A stretch of DNA of 64,000 nt from an uncultured Clostridia bacterium (GTDB lineage: Bacteria > Bacillota > Clostridia > Christensenellales > Aristaeellaceae), in NCBI GenBank assembly GCA_934631025.1, contig CAKTXR010000012.1, forward strand, positions 1 to 64,000. The letters are read 5' to 3'. Below, piece by piece: positions 1 to 6,712 of the stretch. The notes under the pieces are model-generated. The model had not been told where the DNA came from. It was given only the letters and a program-made list of their open reading frames with translations, and did no database searches. Both the position numbers and the translations under genes were made by a program. Each line of letters opens with the position of its first letter. Within the stretch, counting starts at the first letter, position 1.

Positions 1-4
1 TAAG

Positions 5-1429
5 CTATTGAGCGACTGCGCTTTCGCGTTCCCTCTGCGCCTGCACCTCCGCAGCCCGCCGGCGGAAAATGCGCGGGAAGCTGGTGAATATCACAATTGC
101 CGTGATAATTCCGGCCACGAGATCGGCAACGCCCTCCGAGAGATACACGCCCTTGAAGCCCATGAAATGCGTCAGCACAAAGCAGAGCGGAATGAGTATG
201 ACCACCTTGCGATTGACCGCGAGCATCAGCGCCAGCCGCGCCTGACCGAGGCCGACGTTGATATTTTGCAGCGTCATCTGCACGAAGAACATGATGGAGC
301 CCATCAAAAACATCGGCGTATAGCGGCGCACAATGTCCGTCACTGTATCGCTGGCCGAGAAAATATAGGCGTAAACCTGCGGTACGGCCATGGATACGGA
401 CCAGATGACCGCGCAGAATATAAACGCGATCACCGTGACATAGCGAATCCCTTTGGTCAGCCGCTCTGCGTCGCCCCGCCCATAGTTGTAGCTCACGAAG
501 GGCTGCATGCCGGTGCCCAGCCCGTTGAGCGGCAGCGTAATGAGCTGAAGCGCGCTCAGCATGACTGTCAGCGCGGCGGTATAGTCCTTATTGCCGCCGG
601 TCGCGCGGTTTAAGTTGATGTTGAACACGATCTGTATGGCGCATTCGGTCAGCGTCATGACGAATGGCGTAAAGCCGAGCGACACAATATCCCGAACGCG
701 CGCCCACGTCGGCAGCATTTCGCGTACACGGAAGTGAAACAGGCTTCTCTTTGAAAAGAAAAAGACGACGACGCAGGCGCAGGAGAACAGCTGAGAAATC
801 ACTGTCGCCAGGCTTGAGCCGCGCACGCCCATATCCAGCGCGAATATGAACAGCGGATCGAGCGCGATATTCGTAATCGCGCCGACCAGCACACAGGCCA
901 TCGAAAGGAACGAATAGCCCTGCGTCAATATGAACGGATTCAGCCCCGCCGCCAACATGACGAACACCGTGCCGCCGGCATAGATTCTCAGATAATCCAC
1001 GGCGAACTCCAGCGCGCTGGGCGGGCAGCCGAAAGCGACGACGATCGGCCGCGCAAAGACAAGCACCACTGCGCCGATAACCACGCCGAGGACAAAGAGC
1101 ATCAGAAACGCCGTATTGAACAGCCGGTTGGCCTCTTCCCTGTTCCCTTCGCCCATCCGAATGCCCGCGCGCGGCGAGCCGCCCAATCCGATCAGGTTGG
1201 CGAACGCCTGAATGATCAGCGTAATAGGCAAAACGATGCCCAGCGCCGCCAGAGCATCCATGCCGGAGCCTTCGATTTTGGCGACATACATTCGATCGAC
1301 GATATTATAGAGGAAAGTAATCAACTGCGCGATGATGGCGGGCACGCCCAGCTTAAACACCAGCGGGAGTATTTTCCCGCTCTCCAGCTCGGCAGTCATA
1401 TTGCGCGTTTGAGTTTTTACAGACGGCAT
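5..1429 (-). CDS. MATE family multidrug/cation efflux transporter
   Basis: This is an integral membrane antiporter of the MATE family (about 474 aa), which exports drugs or metabolites in exchange for sodium or protons. The sequence shows the typical two-half arrangement of about twelve hydrophobic segments, with the family-like N-terminal stretch ending in PAIIAQLITFLYNIVDRMYV and a GLGGSPRAGIRMGEG segment after TM2. An upstream in-frame ATG at 1474 has no ribosome-binding site, whereas AGAGGA precedes the ATG at 1429, so I prefer that start. The gene stands alone on the minus strand; no regulator is adjacent, so its substrate cannot be inferred. Confidence 0.9.
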   Translation of the reverse strand: MPSVKTQTRNMTAELESGKILPLVFKLGVPAIIAQLITFLYNIVDRMYVAKIEGSGMDALAALGIVLPITLIIQAFANLIGLGGSPRAGIRMGEGNREEANRLFNTAFLMLFVLGVVIGAVVLVFARPIVVAFGCPPSALEFAVDYLRIYAGGTVFVMLAAGLNPFILTQGYSFLSMACVLVGAITNIALDPLFIFALDMGVRGSSLATVISQLFSCACVVVFFFSKRSLFHFRVREMLPTWARVRDIVSLGFTPFVMTLTECAIQIVFNINLNRATGGNKDYTAALTVMLSALQLITLPLNGLGTGMQPFVSYNYGRGDAERLTKGIRYVTVIAFIFCAVIWSVSMAVPQVYAYIFSASDTVTDIVRRYTPMFLMGSIMFFVQMTLQNINVGLGQARLALMLAVNRKVVILIPLCFVLTHFMGFKGVYLSEGVADLVAGIITAIVIFTSFPRIFRRRAAEVQAQRERESAVAQ

Positions 1430-1587
1430 TGCGGCATATCCTCTTCTCTTTCTTTTGTCGGTACTTTTCAGCATAGTGGATGAAGCGGGCTTTGTCTTAA
1501 AACCGGCGATAATATCCTGTTAAATCGGGAAAGCACACCTTTATACTCGCGAGCCGCTTTTTCATTGCCGGCAGACCGCGCTCCGCG

Positions 1588-2052
1588 TTACAGCGCTTTC
1601 TTTAGCAGAATCTTTTCCTGCGTTCGATATTCTTCAACAAAGCCCTTTTTCAGGAAAAGACGAACAGCGGGATTGTCGATCGCAATATCATCATAGAGCG
1701 CGGTCAGCCCATTCGCTCTCGCGGCGTCGCACAGCAGCTCCAGCGCCTGCTCGCCGTAGCCCTTTCCCCGCCACTTGGAATAGACGATGACATCGGCGGC
1801 ATAGCCGCGCATATCGAAGTCATAGTGATAGGCAATCTCCCCGACGAAATCGCCGCCCTCATTCTTCAAGTATCTGTAATATCGCTTTCCGTCAGGCTGT
1901 TCAACCCAGCGTTCATACCACTTCCGCCATCTTTCCTCCGGAAAGTCTATCGTGCCGCCCCATGCGTGATTATAGGACATCGTATCCTCGTCGGCCAGCA
2001 TCATTTGACGAAACCACAAATCCTCATATTCGGGCTTATAAAGCGTAAGCAT
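1588..2052 (-). CDS. GNAT family N-acetyltransferase
   Basis: A 154-residue protein of the GNAT fold, which transfers an acetyl group from acetyl-CoA to an amine. The core motif A is visible as SKWRGKGYGEQALELL around residues 90-105, matching the R/Q-x-x-G-x-G/A acetyl-CoA pyrophosphate loop, and the C-terminal part (NPAVRLFLKKGFVEEY) is the usual motif B region. A GGGGGAT ribosome-binding site sits just before the ATG at 2052. It is separated from the MATE gene by about 160 bases and has no partner that would identify a substrate. Confidence 0.85.
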   Translation of the reverse strand: MLTLYKPEYEDLWFRQMMLADEDTMSYNHAWGGTIDFPEERWRKWYERWVEQPDGKRYYRYLKNEGGDFVGEIAYHYDFDMRGYAADVIVYSKWRGKGYGEQALELLCDAARANGLTALYDDIAIDNPAVRLFLKKGFVEEYRTQEKILLKKAL

Positions 2053-2173
2053 TATATATCCCCCGCATCAGTTCTGTCTTTTCCAGATTATCATGAAATG
2101 GCATGACAGACAAGCGCGGCACGGAAAAATTCGCCGCAAGTCATTGGGCTGCGGTGGACGTCTGTCAGGGCGC

Positions 2174-2665
2174 TTAAATCTCTCGCATATATATTTTTTC
2201 TTCAGAACCCCAGGAAGCCATTTTTCGGTCTATTACGCGAAAGCCGTATTTCTCATACAAATTCTCATGATCGCTGACTATGTACGCTTTGTTATAGCCA
2301 AGTGTTTTCAGATAATCCATCGCATACTGAATCAGCCGTTGACTTAATCTATTGCCTCTGTGTTCTTCGCCGACAAACATAAAGCCAATGTAGGGCGTAT
2401 AATCCGCCTCAGGAATACAGTCTGTCCTTGAAACCGTACAATAGCCGCAAATTTCTTCACCCTCCATTGCGGCAATAACTCTTTCCCAATCGCTAAACCC
2501 ATTATTATCCATCCTGTTTGCCAATGCTTTTCCCGCCCGCCACGAACAGTTCTCCGCGTAATTTCGCACTTTGCGCCACAATTCATCCGATGATGTAATC
2601 GCCTTAAAGTTGATATTTACCTCGCTGAATTTCGGTTTTCTCTGTATTCGTCTGAAGAAAAGCAT
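2174..2665 (-). CDS. GNAT family N-acetyltransferase, start uncertain
   Basis: A GNAT-fold acetyltransferase of up to 163 aa. The acetyl-CoA binding motif appears as VGEEHRGNRLSQRLIQYAMD and the C-terminal motif as NLYEKYGFRVIDRK. The ATG at 2665 lies only a few bases after the terminator of the tRNA operon and has no ribosome-binding site. A purine-rich GAGG occurs about 40 bases inside the frame, just before residues resembling a family N-terminus (NINFKAI), but no standard start codon follows it at good spacing. The real start, or whether the 5' end is intact, is therefore uncertain. Substrate unknown. Confidence 0.7.
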   Translation of the reverse strand: MLFFRRIQRKPKFSEVNINFKAITSSDELWRKVRNYAENCSWRAGKALANRMDNNGFSDWERVIAAMEGEEICGYCTVSRTDCIPEADYTPYIGFMFVGEEHRGNRLSQRLIQYAMDYLKTLGYNKAYIVSDHENLYEKYGFRVIDRKMASWGSEEKIYMREI

Positions 2666-2672
2666 GCAAGAG

Positions 2673-2707
2673 ATAAAAATCCACCGCAGTTCCTAGAAAC
2701 TGCGGTG
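2673..2707 (-). terminator. Rho-independent terminator of the tRNA operon
   Basis: A perfect 10-bp stem (2682-2691 with 2698-2707, six-base loop) is followed on the minus strand by a run of five T, just downstream of tRNA-Ala. Confidence 0.85.
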
Positions 2708-2713
2708 AACATC

Positions 2714-2789
2714 TGGTGGAGCATAGGGGATTCGAACCCCTGACCTCAACGATGCGAACGTTGCGCGCTACCAACTGTGCTAATGCCCC
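2714..2789 (-). tRNA. tRNA-Ala (CGC)
   Basis: The 76-nt gene folds as a full cloverleaf on the minus strand. The acceptor stem pairs GGGGCAT with ATGCTCC and has the G3:U70 pair that identifies alanine tRNAs. The anticodon stem CAACG/CGTTG encloses the loop TTCGCAT, giving anticodon CGC (codon GCG). The T-arm reads GGGGTTCGAATCCCC. The 3' CCA is encoded. It is the second gene of an operon with tRNA-Pro. Confidence 0.96.
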
Positions 2790-2794
2790 ATGTG

Positions 2795-2829
2795 AAGCGA
2801 ACAGGCTATTACGGACTGTTCGCTTTTTT
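2795..2829 (+). terminator. Terminator-like hairpin between the two tRNAs, plus-strand orientation
   Basis: A perfect 10-bp stem (2795-2804 with 2816-2825) is followed on the plus strand by six T. The T-run lies on the strand opposite to the tRNAs, so it would stop antisense rather than sense transcription. It may instead be a processing hairpin in the tRNA precursor. Confidence 0.5.
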
Positions 2830-2830
2830 G

Positions 2831-2907
2831 TGGTCTGGGTGAGAAGATTCGAACTTCCGGCCTCTTGAACCCCATTCAAGCACGCTACCAAACTGCGCTA
2901 CACCCAG
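2831..2907 (-). tRNA. tRNA-Pro (GGG)
   Basis: A complete cloverleaf on the minus strand. The acceptor stem pairs CTGGGTG with CACCCAG, and the discriminator is A followed by an encoded CCA. The anticodon stem CTTGA/TCAAG encloses ATGGGGT, giving anticodon GGG (codon CCC), as expected in a GC-rich genome. The T-arm is GAAGTTCGAATCTTC. It is transcribed first, from the promoter at 2957-2985, with tRNA-Ala following about 40 bases later. Confidence 0.96.
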
Positions 2908-2956
2908 TCATCATGTTCAGGACTTTGTTTCCGCCGTCCCGTTCACAACATTGACG

Positions 2957-2985
2957 ATTATAGCACTCCCCTTCCGGTTTGTCAA
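2957..2985 (-). promoter_or_regulatory. SigA-type promoter of the tRNA-Pro/tRNA-Ala operon
   Basis: On the minus strand TTGACA (2980-2985) and TATAAT (2957-2962) are exact consensus hexamers with a 17-bp spacer, about 50 bases before tRNA-Pro. The frame running out of truncated sigG ends inside this -35 box. Confidence 0.92.
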
Positions 2986-3407
2986 TAGGTTTTTTCAAAT
3001 TTTCTGAGATTTTTTTCCACGACTCTCCGGCGGGGTAAAAGCGGGCGGAAAACGGCACTTCTCCCGCCCCGCTTTCCTGCCCGGCTCTCTCCCCGCGCCT
3101 TTCGACAAGCGACAACCATGGGAACGGCGTACGTCGAAAAGCGCACGTTCTGGCTCAGATCGAAATTGTCGATCGATTTGATCAGGCCGATGCAGCCGAT
3201 CTGGAACAGATCCTCAAGATCGTCGCCGCGCCCCTGAAAGCGCTGGATCACGCTGAGCACCAGGCGCAGATTGCCGTTAATGAAATCCTGACGGGCCTGC
3301 TGGTCGCCGCGCTTGATCCTTTCCAGCATCGCGCGCATCTGATCGTTCTTGAGCACGGGCAGCGTCCCGGTATTGATTCCGCACAGTTCCACCTTGTTGA
3401 GCGCCAT
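2982..3407 (-). pseudogene. sigG: Truncated sporulation sigma factor SigG (regions 3 and 4 missing)
   Basis: SigG is the late forespore sigma factor, normally about 255-260 aa. Here the first ~98 residues are clearly SigG: the N-terminus MALNKVELCGINT, the LPVLKNDQM segment, NGNLRLVLSVIQRF of region 2.1, and DLFQIGCIGLIKSIDNFDL through FSTYAVPM of region 2. At about base 3113 similarity stops abruptly. The frame continues for ~44 unrelated Arg-rich residues and ends inside the -35 box of the tRNA promoter. Most of region 3 and all of region 4 (the -35-binding helix-turn-helix) are absent, and no matching C-terminal piece occurs elsewhere in the window. A terminator at 3034-3072 would end the transcript before the stop codon. 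The start has a GGAGGTGA site. Sigma activity is unlikely unless the gene is rejoined elsewhere or the join is an assembly error. Confidence 0.85.
3034..3072 (-). terminator. Terminator-like hairpin just after the sigG breakpoint
   Basis: On the minus strand a GC-rich stem (3041-3049 with 3062-3072, two single-base bulges) is followed by TTTTA. It lies inside the read-through frame of truncated sigG and would insulate the tRNA promoter. Confidence 0.55.
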
Positions 3408-3433
3408 AAAACGGCATCACCTCCGTGTTTTTG

Positions 3434-3463
3434 CAGTATTGCCAGCGTTCAAAGCCGGTATAC
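3434..3463 (-). promoter_or_regulatory. SigF/SigG-type promoter upstream of sigG
   Basis: On the minus strand GTATA (3459-3463), a 15-bp spacer and GGCAATACTG (3434-3443) match the Bacillus SigF consensus (GYWTA, about 15 bp, GGYRARAMTR) at all but one position. It lies in the sigE-sigG gap, where B. subtilis also places a SigF promoter. The forespore-specific signal therefore survives although the gene it serves is truncated. Confidence 0.65.
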
Positions 3464-3470
3464 CGCTTTG

Positions 3471-4184
3471 TCAGGCCATTTTTTCCATTGCGTCGTGCAA
3501 CTGGGAGATGATCCGCTTTTCGAGACGCGATATGTAGGACTGCGATATGCCCATCATGTCGGCCACTTCCTTCTGTGTATATTCACGGCCGCCGGCCAGC
3601 CCGTACCTCAGGCTGATGATGCGCCGCTCGCGCTCGCCCAGCTTTGAAATGGCCAGATAGAGCAGCTGCTTTTCCACGTCCGCATCCAGCTGCTTCGAGA
3701 CGAGATCCGGCTCCGTGCCCAGTATGTCGGAGAGCAGCAGTTCATTGCCGTCCCAGTCGGTGTTAAGCGGTTCGTCGAGCGAAACCTCCATGCGCAGCCG
3801 GCTGTTGCGCCGCAGCACCATGAGGATTTCGTTCTCGATGCAGCGCGAGGCATAGGTCGCCAGCTTGATGTTCTTGTCCGGATCGAACGAATTGACCGCC
3901 TTGATCAGGCCGATCGTGCCGATGGAAATCAGATCCTCGATGCCGATGCCCGTATTCTCGAATTTGCGCGCAATGTAGACCACCAGGCGCAGATTGTGCT
4001 CGATCAGCGCGTTGCGCACGGCCGTTTCATTGGAATTCATCTGCTGCATAAGTTCAGCCTCCTCTTGTTTTGTCAGGGGCGGCGGCAGTGTGTCGCTCCC
4101 GCCAATGTACATCACAGTCCTGCGCCGCACGCGGGACAGCATATCCGTCACGGTTTTCCTGATTCGTCCCCGATAGCCCCTCAA
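3471..4184 (-). CDS. sigE: RNA polymerase sporulation sigma factor SigE (pro-SigE)
   Basis: SigE is the early mother-cell sigma factor, made as an inactive precursor. The 237-aa length matches the family (239 aa in B. subtilis). A basic N-terminal pro-sequence precedes YIGGSDTLPPPL, where SpoIIGA would cleave. Region 2 is clear (LRLVVYIARKFENTGIGIED, LISIGTIGLIKAVNSFDPDK, LATYASRCIENEILM), and region 4 carries the helix-turn-helix TQKEVADMMGISQSYISRLE. I chose the TTG at 4184 because GGAGGTGA sits eight bases before it. The spoIIGA stop codon overlaps that ribosome-binding site, so the two genes are tightly coupled. Longer frames upstream are overlap with spoIIGA. Unlike sigG next to it, the gene looks fully intact. 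Confidence 0.95.
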   Translation of the reverse strand: MRGYRGRIRKTVTDMLSRVRRRTVMYIGGSDTLPPPLTKQEEAELMQQMNSNETAVRNALIEHNLRLVVYIARKFENTGIGIEDLISIGTIGLIKAVNSFDPDKNIKLATYASRCIENEILMVLRRNSRLRMEVSLDEPLNTDWDGNELLLSDILGTEPDLVSKQLDADVEKQLLYLAISKLGERERRIISLRYGLAGGREYTQKEVADMMGISQSYISRLEKRIISQLHDAMEKMA

Positions 4185-4189
4185 GGGCT

Positions 4190-4990
4190 TCACCTCCGTC
4201 CCGATTGCGCCCGCGCATCCTCTCCGCCGCAGACGGCAGGCGGCGCCAGCGCGTCCAGCCCGCCGGGAATGCTGCCCGGATAGATCGCCACCCACATATC
4301 CGGCGCGTCGATCCACTCGCGCCCCTTCAGCGTACTGATGCGCTCGGGCCTGAAGCAGCGCATATAGCCGCCCCCGCCCAGCACGCGATAGCGCACCACG
4401 CGAAAGCCGGGCGGCAGGATCTCACGCTCGTCCATGCACACCGCGTCGATGACCGTCGTCAGGCAGCGGCCGCTGACGATGAGCACGGGCAGATCGCTGA
4501 ACGGCTCGCGCAGCCGGTTGCCCGTGTCGATCATCGCCGTGACCTCCGCCGTGCCCATGCGCGTGGTGATGCGTACCGGCGTTTCATGAACATCGCTGCT
4601 CTCAGGCCGCAGCGCAAGGCAGGCAGCGATAAACGTGACGAGCGCCGCGCCGATCGCCGTCCAGGACGCGCTCAGCTTTAGCCAGGCCGCCGCCGAGAGC
4701 GTCAGCCCCGCCGTCAGGAGCGTGGCCGCCGCCGTCCAGGCCGCCGTTCTCATCCAGACGCGCGCCTTCCGCCCGCCCAGCATGACGCAGAGCGACAAAC
4801 TCAGGCAGAGCAGCGGCGGCCAGAACGCCGCAGTCCATTTCATCCAGGCTGCGGCCGATGCGCCCAGCGCGCCGGCGAACGCCCCCATGAAAACGCGTTT
4901 TGCCCGAACACCGCGCGCCCTGACCGCCGCGGCTGCCAATATGCCCAGATCGGTCAGAAAGCTCACGATAAAATACCACTCAATGCTCAT
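4190..4990 (-). CDS. spoIIGA: Sporulation sigma-E factor-processing peptidase SpoIIGA
   Basis: SpoIIGA is a membrane-embedded aspartic protease in the sporulation septum that activates pro-SigE. The 266-aa protein has about five N-terminal hydrophobic segments (residues 1-127) and then a cytosolic domain with the protease motif AMIDTGNRL; the catalytic Asp is residue 155. The segments LREPFSDLPVLIVS and VVRYRVLGGGGYMRCFRP align with the family. It is somewhat shorter than the B. subtilis protein (309 aa). The start at 4990 has a GGGAGG site; the frame extends further upstream, but that part does not resemble SpoIIGA. It is followed five bases later by sigE, the standard arrangement. Confidence 0.92.
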   Translation of the reverse strand: MSIEWYFIVSFLTDLGILAAAAVRARGVRAKRVFMGAFAGALGASAAAWMKWTAAFWPPLLCLSLSLCVMLGGRKARVWMRTAAWTAAATLLTAGLTLSAAAWLKLSASWTAIGAALVTFIAACLALRPESSDVHETPVRITTRMGTAEVTAMIDTGNRLREPFSDLPVLIVSGRCLTTVIDAVCMDEREILPPGFRVVRYRVLGGGGYMRCFRPERISTLKGREWIDAPDMWVAIYPGSIPGGLDALAPPAVCGGEDARAQSGRR

Positions 4991-5017
4991 CTTCGCGCCC
5001 TCCCGCCGCATGGCCTT

Positions 5018-5173
5018 ATTATACGGCCTGAATGGGCGGCGGCCGTGTCGCAGGAGCGCGTGAATATTTTCGGATGCTGTCGACGGTAAAATTTCCTTAT
5101 CCTGCAAGGGATTCAGGGCTTTTCTGTTTCTCAGAGAACGACAGAAAACGGCATAGTGCGGCAGTTTGCGACA
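5018..5173 (-). promoter_or_regulatory. Putative Spo0A-controlled promoter region of spoIIGA-sigE
   Basis: A consensus -10 TATAAT lies at 5018-5023 on the minus strand, without a recognisable -35 at 17 bp. Upstream are four TGTCG-containing sites resembling the Spo0A box TGTCGAA: TGTCGCA (5046-5052, plus), TGTCGAC (5088-5094, plus), TGTCGTT (5137-5143, minus) and TGTCGCA (5167-5173, minus). The layout resembles Spo0A-activated spoIIG promoters. None of the boxes is a perfect match. Confidence 0.45.
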
Positions 5174-5243
5174 AATTGTGCCTACATCGTGCCAAGATTC
5201 CGTCATTTTTCGGGGCTGAAACGTTCATTTTCCGATAAGGGGA

Positions 5244-5272
5244 TTGACTATTCTAATTGGAAAGAGTACAAT
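5244..5272 (+). promoter_or_regulatory. SigA-type promoter of the Mrp antiporter operon
   Basis: TTGACT (5244-5249), a 17-bp spacer and TACAAT (5267-5272) precede mrpE by about 40 bases. It is diverged from the spoIIGA control region. Confidence 0.85.
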
Positions 5273-5312
5273 ACAGGTTCGATGTGAAATCTATAAGGAG
5301 GCGTTTCATTTC

Positions 5313-5789
5313 ATGTTCCTTGTCTGCCTGGCATTGTGGTTCATATTTAACGAGCGCGTGACGGTCGAGCTGCTCGTCATCGGCCTGCTCGCCTCGGCGC
5401 TGGTCGATCTGTTCTGCATAAAGATTCTCGGAATGCGCTATAAGGGCAGCCTGAAAAAGCTGCTGTGCCTGACAGGCGGCGTGCTGAAGTATATCTGGCG
5501 GCTGCTGGTCGAAATCTTCAAGGCCAACGCGTCGGTCATTCGGCTGATCGTCTCCCCGACGCTCGAGGTTGAGCCGGAAATCCACTATTTCAGGACGCAG
5601 TTAAAGAGCGACGCGGCCCGCGTGCTGCTGGCCAACTCGATCACATTAACGCCCGGCACGATCACCTGCATGCTGGAGGACGACAGACTGTGCGTCCACG
5701 CACTGGACAAATCGCTGGCCGAGGGCATTGACAACACCGATTTTGAACGGGATCTTCTGAAATTGGAGGAAATCGCCCATGAGTCTTGA
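5313..5789 (+). CDS. mrpE: Na+/H+ antiporter subunit E (MnhE/MrpE)
   Basis: MrpE is a small membrane subunit of the multi-subunit Mrp cation/proton antiporter. The 158-aa protein has N-terminal hydrophobic helices (FLVCLALWFIFNERVTVELL) followed by the family segment SITLTPGTITCMLEDDRLCVHALD in the soluble C-terminal part. The frame can be read from a TTG at 5244, but that codon is part of the -35 box. The ATG at 5313 has AAGGAGG ten bases before it and gives the usual family length. It is the first gene of a ten-gene operon and overlaps mrpF by 11 bases. Confidence 0.93.
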   Translation: MFLVCLALWFIFNERVTVELLVIGLLASALVDLFCIKILGMRYKGSLKKLLCLTGGVLKYIWRLLVEIFKANASVIRLIVSPTLEVEPEIHYFRTQLKSDAARVLLANSITLTPGTITCMLEDDRLCVHALDKSLAEGIDNTDFERDLLKLEEIAHES

Positions 5790-6123
5790 AACGGCCTACA
5801 GAGTCTTTTTCGACGTGGTTCTGTCCATACAGGGCGTTCTGTTCTTTCTGTGCATGATCCGCTCGATCATCGGCCCCAGCGTGCCCGATCGCATCGTGGC
5901 GGTCAACATGGTGGGCACAAACGCCATCGCGCTGATCGCCATGCTGGCCGTGCGCCTGAACGAGAGCTATCTGGCCGACATCGGCCTGATCTACGCCATG
6001 GTGAGCTTTCTGGCCGTGGTGCTGCTGACCAAGGTGTACATGGGCGCTTACCGCGAGCGCAAGATACGCGAGCAGGAACAGGAACAAAGAGAAGAAAAGC
6101 AGCGTGAGGAGGCGGAACTGTAA
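5779..6123 (+). CDS. mrpF: Na+/H+ antiporter subunit F (MnhF/MrpF)
   Basis: MrpF is a three-helix membrane subunit of the Mrp complex. The 114-aa sequence contains the family signature IIGPSVPDRIVAVNMVGTNA around residues 30-49, then ADIGLIYAMVSFLAVVLLTKVY. A charged tail rich in Glu, Gln and Arg (residues 90-114) is longer than in many homologues and is probably cytoplasmic. Its start lies within mrpE and its stop codon overlaps the mrpG start, so translation of the E-F-G genes is coupled. Confidence 0.94.
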   Translation: MSLETAYRVFFDVVLSIQGVLFFLCMIRSIIGPSVPDRIVAVNMVGTNAIALIAMLAVRLNESYLADIGLIYAMVSFLAVVLLTKVYMGAYRERKIREQEQEQREEKQREEAEL

Positions 6124-6446
6124 TGCTTGAATGGATCCAGTTCATCGTGGGCGCGGCGCTGATTCTGGCGGGGCTTGTGATATTTGCGCTGTCCGTCATC
6201 GGCGTTTATCGCTTCAAATATGTGCTCAACCGGATGCACGCCGCCGCCATGGGCGACACGCTGGGGCTATTGCTTGTGCTCTCCGGGCTGATCGTGTTCA
6301 GCGGCCTGAAGTTTCTCTCGCTCAAGCTGCTGCTGATCATCGTCATGCTCTGGCTCACAAGCCCCGTCTCCAGCCACCTGATCGCGCGGCTCGAGGTTCA
6401 CATCAACGAGCGGCTGAAGGATCATATGAAAGAGGTGAATCACTGA
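6123..6446 (+). CDS. mrpG: Na+/H+ antiporter subunit G (MnhG/MrpG)
   Basis: MrpG is a small three-helix subunit of the Mrp antiporter. The 107-aa protein shows the family pattern: a first helix, then GVYRFKYVLNRMHAAAMGDTLG, where the R-x-H-A-A motif is diagnostic, then two hydrophobic helices including LLLIIVMLWLTSPVSSHLIAR. It starts on the last base of the mrpF stop codon (TAATG) and its own TGA overlaps the next ATG, so it sits in an uninterrupted operon. Confidence 0.94.
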   Translation: MLEWIQFIVGAALILAGLVIFALSVIGVYRFKYVLNRMHAAAMGDTLGLLLVLSGLIVFSGLKFLSLKLLLIIVMLWLTSPVSSHLIARLEVHINERLKDHMKEVNH

Positions 6447-6712
6447 TGGACTTTCTAAGCTTTCTTCTGCTGGCGTTCATACTGATCTGCGCGCTGGCCG
6501 TGTGCATAACGCGCAATCTGATGGTGTCCATCATTATATTCATGTCGCAGAGCGTGGCCATGTCCATTATATGGATTCTGCTGGAATCCCCCGATCTGGC
6601 CATTACCGAGGCGGCCGTCGGCGCGGGCGTCACGAGCCTTCTGTTTTTCGTCACGCTCAAGAAAATCCACGCGATAGAGGGAGAAAACAGACATGGCAAA
6701 GCTGAGGAATGA
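6446..6712 (+). CDS. MbhD/DUF4040-like antiporter subunit (detached MrpA C-terminal domain)
   Basis: An 88-aa three-helix membrane protein matching the DUF4040/MbhD domain. In canonical Mrp systems this domain is part of the C-terminus of MrpA; in hydrogenase-type and split Mrp systems it is a separate gene. The family motif is clear: ESPDLAITEAAVGAGVTSLLFFVTL, with the conserved PD and E-A-A-V-G-A-G. The ATG at 6446 overlaps the mrpG stop (TGATG). A longer open frame upstream is overlap with mrpG. Its 3' end overlaps the next gene by 20 bases. By homology to NuoJ-like subunits it would link the antiporter modules. Confidence 0.9.
   Translation: MDFLSFLLLAFILICALAVCITRNLMVSIIIFMSQSVAMSIIWILLESPDLAITEAAVGAGVTSLLFFVTLKKIHAIEGENRHGKAEE

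Noticed and set aside
2093..2347. Plus-strand frame between the two acetyltransferase genes
   Set aside because: Most of it is antisense to the 2174-2665 gene; the product has no recognisable family and no ribosome-binding site supports it.
5244..5312. Upstream TTG start for mrpE
   Set aside because: The codon is part of the -35 box at 5244-5249, and a good ribosome-binding site serves the ATG at 5313.
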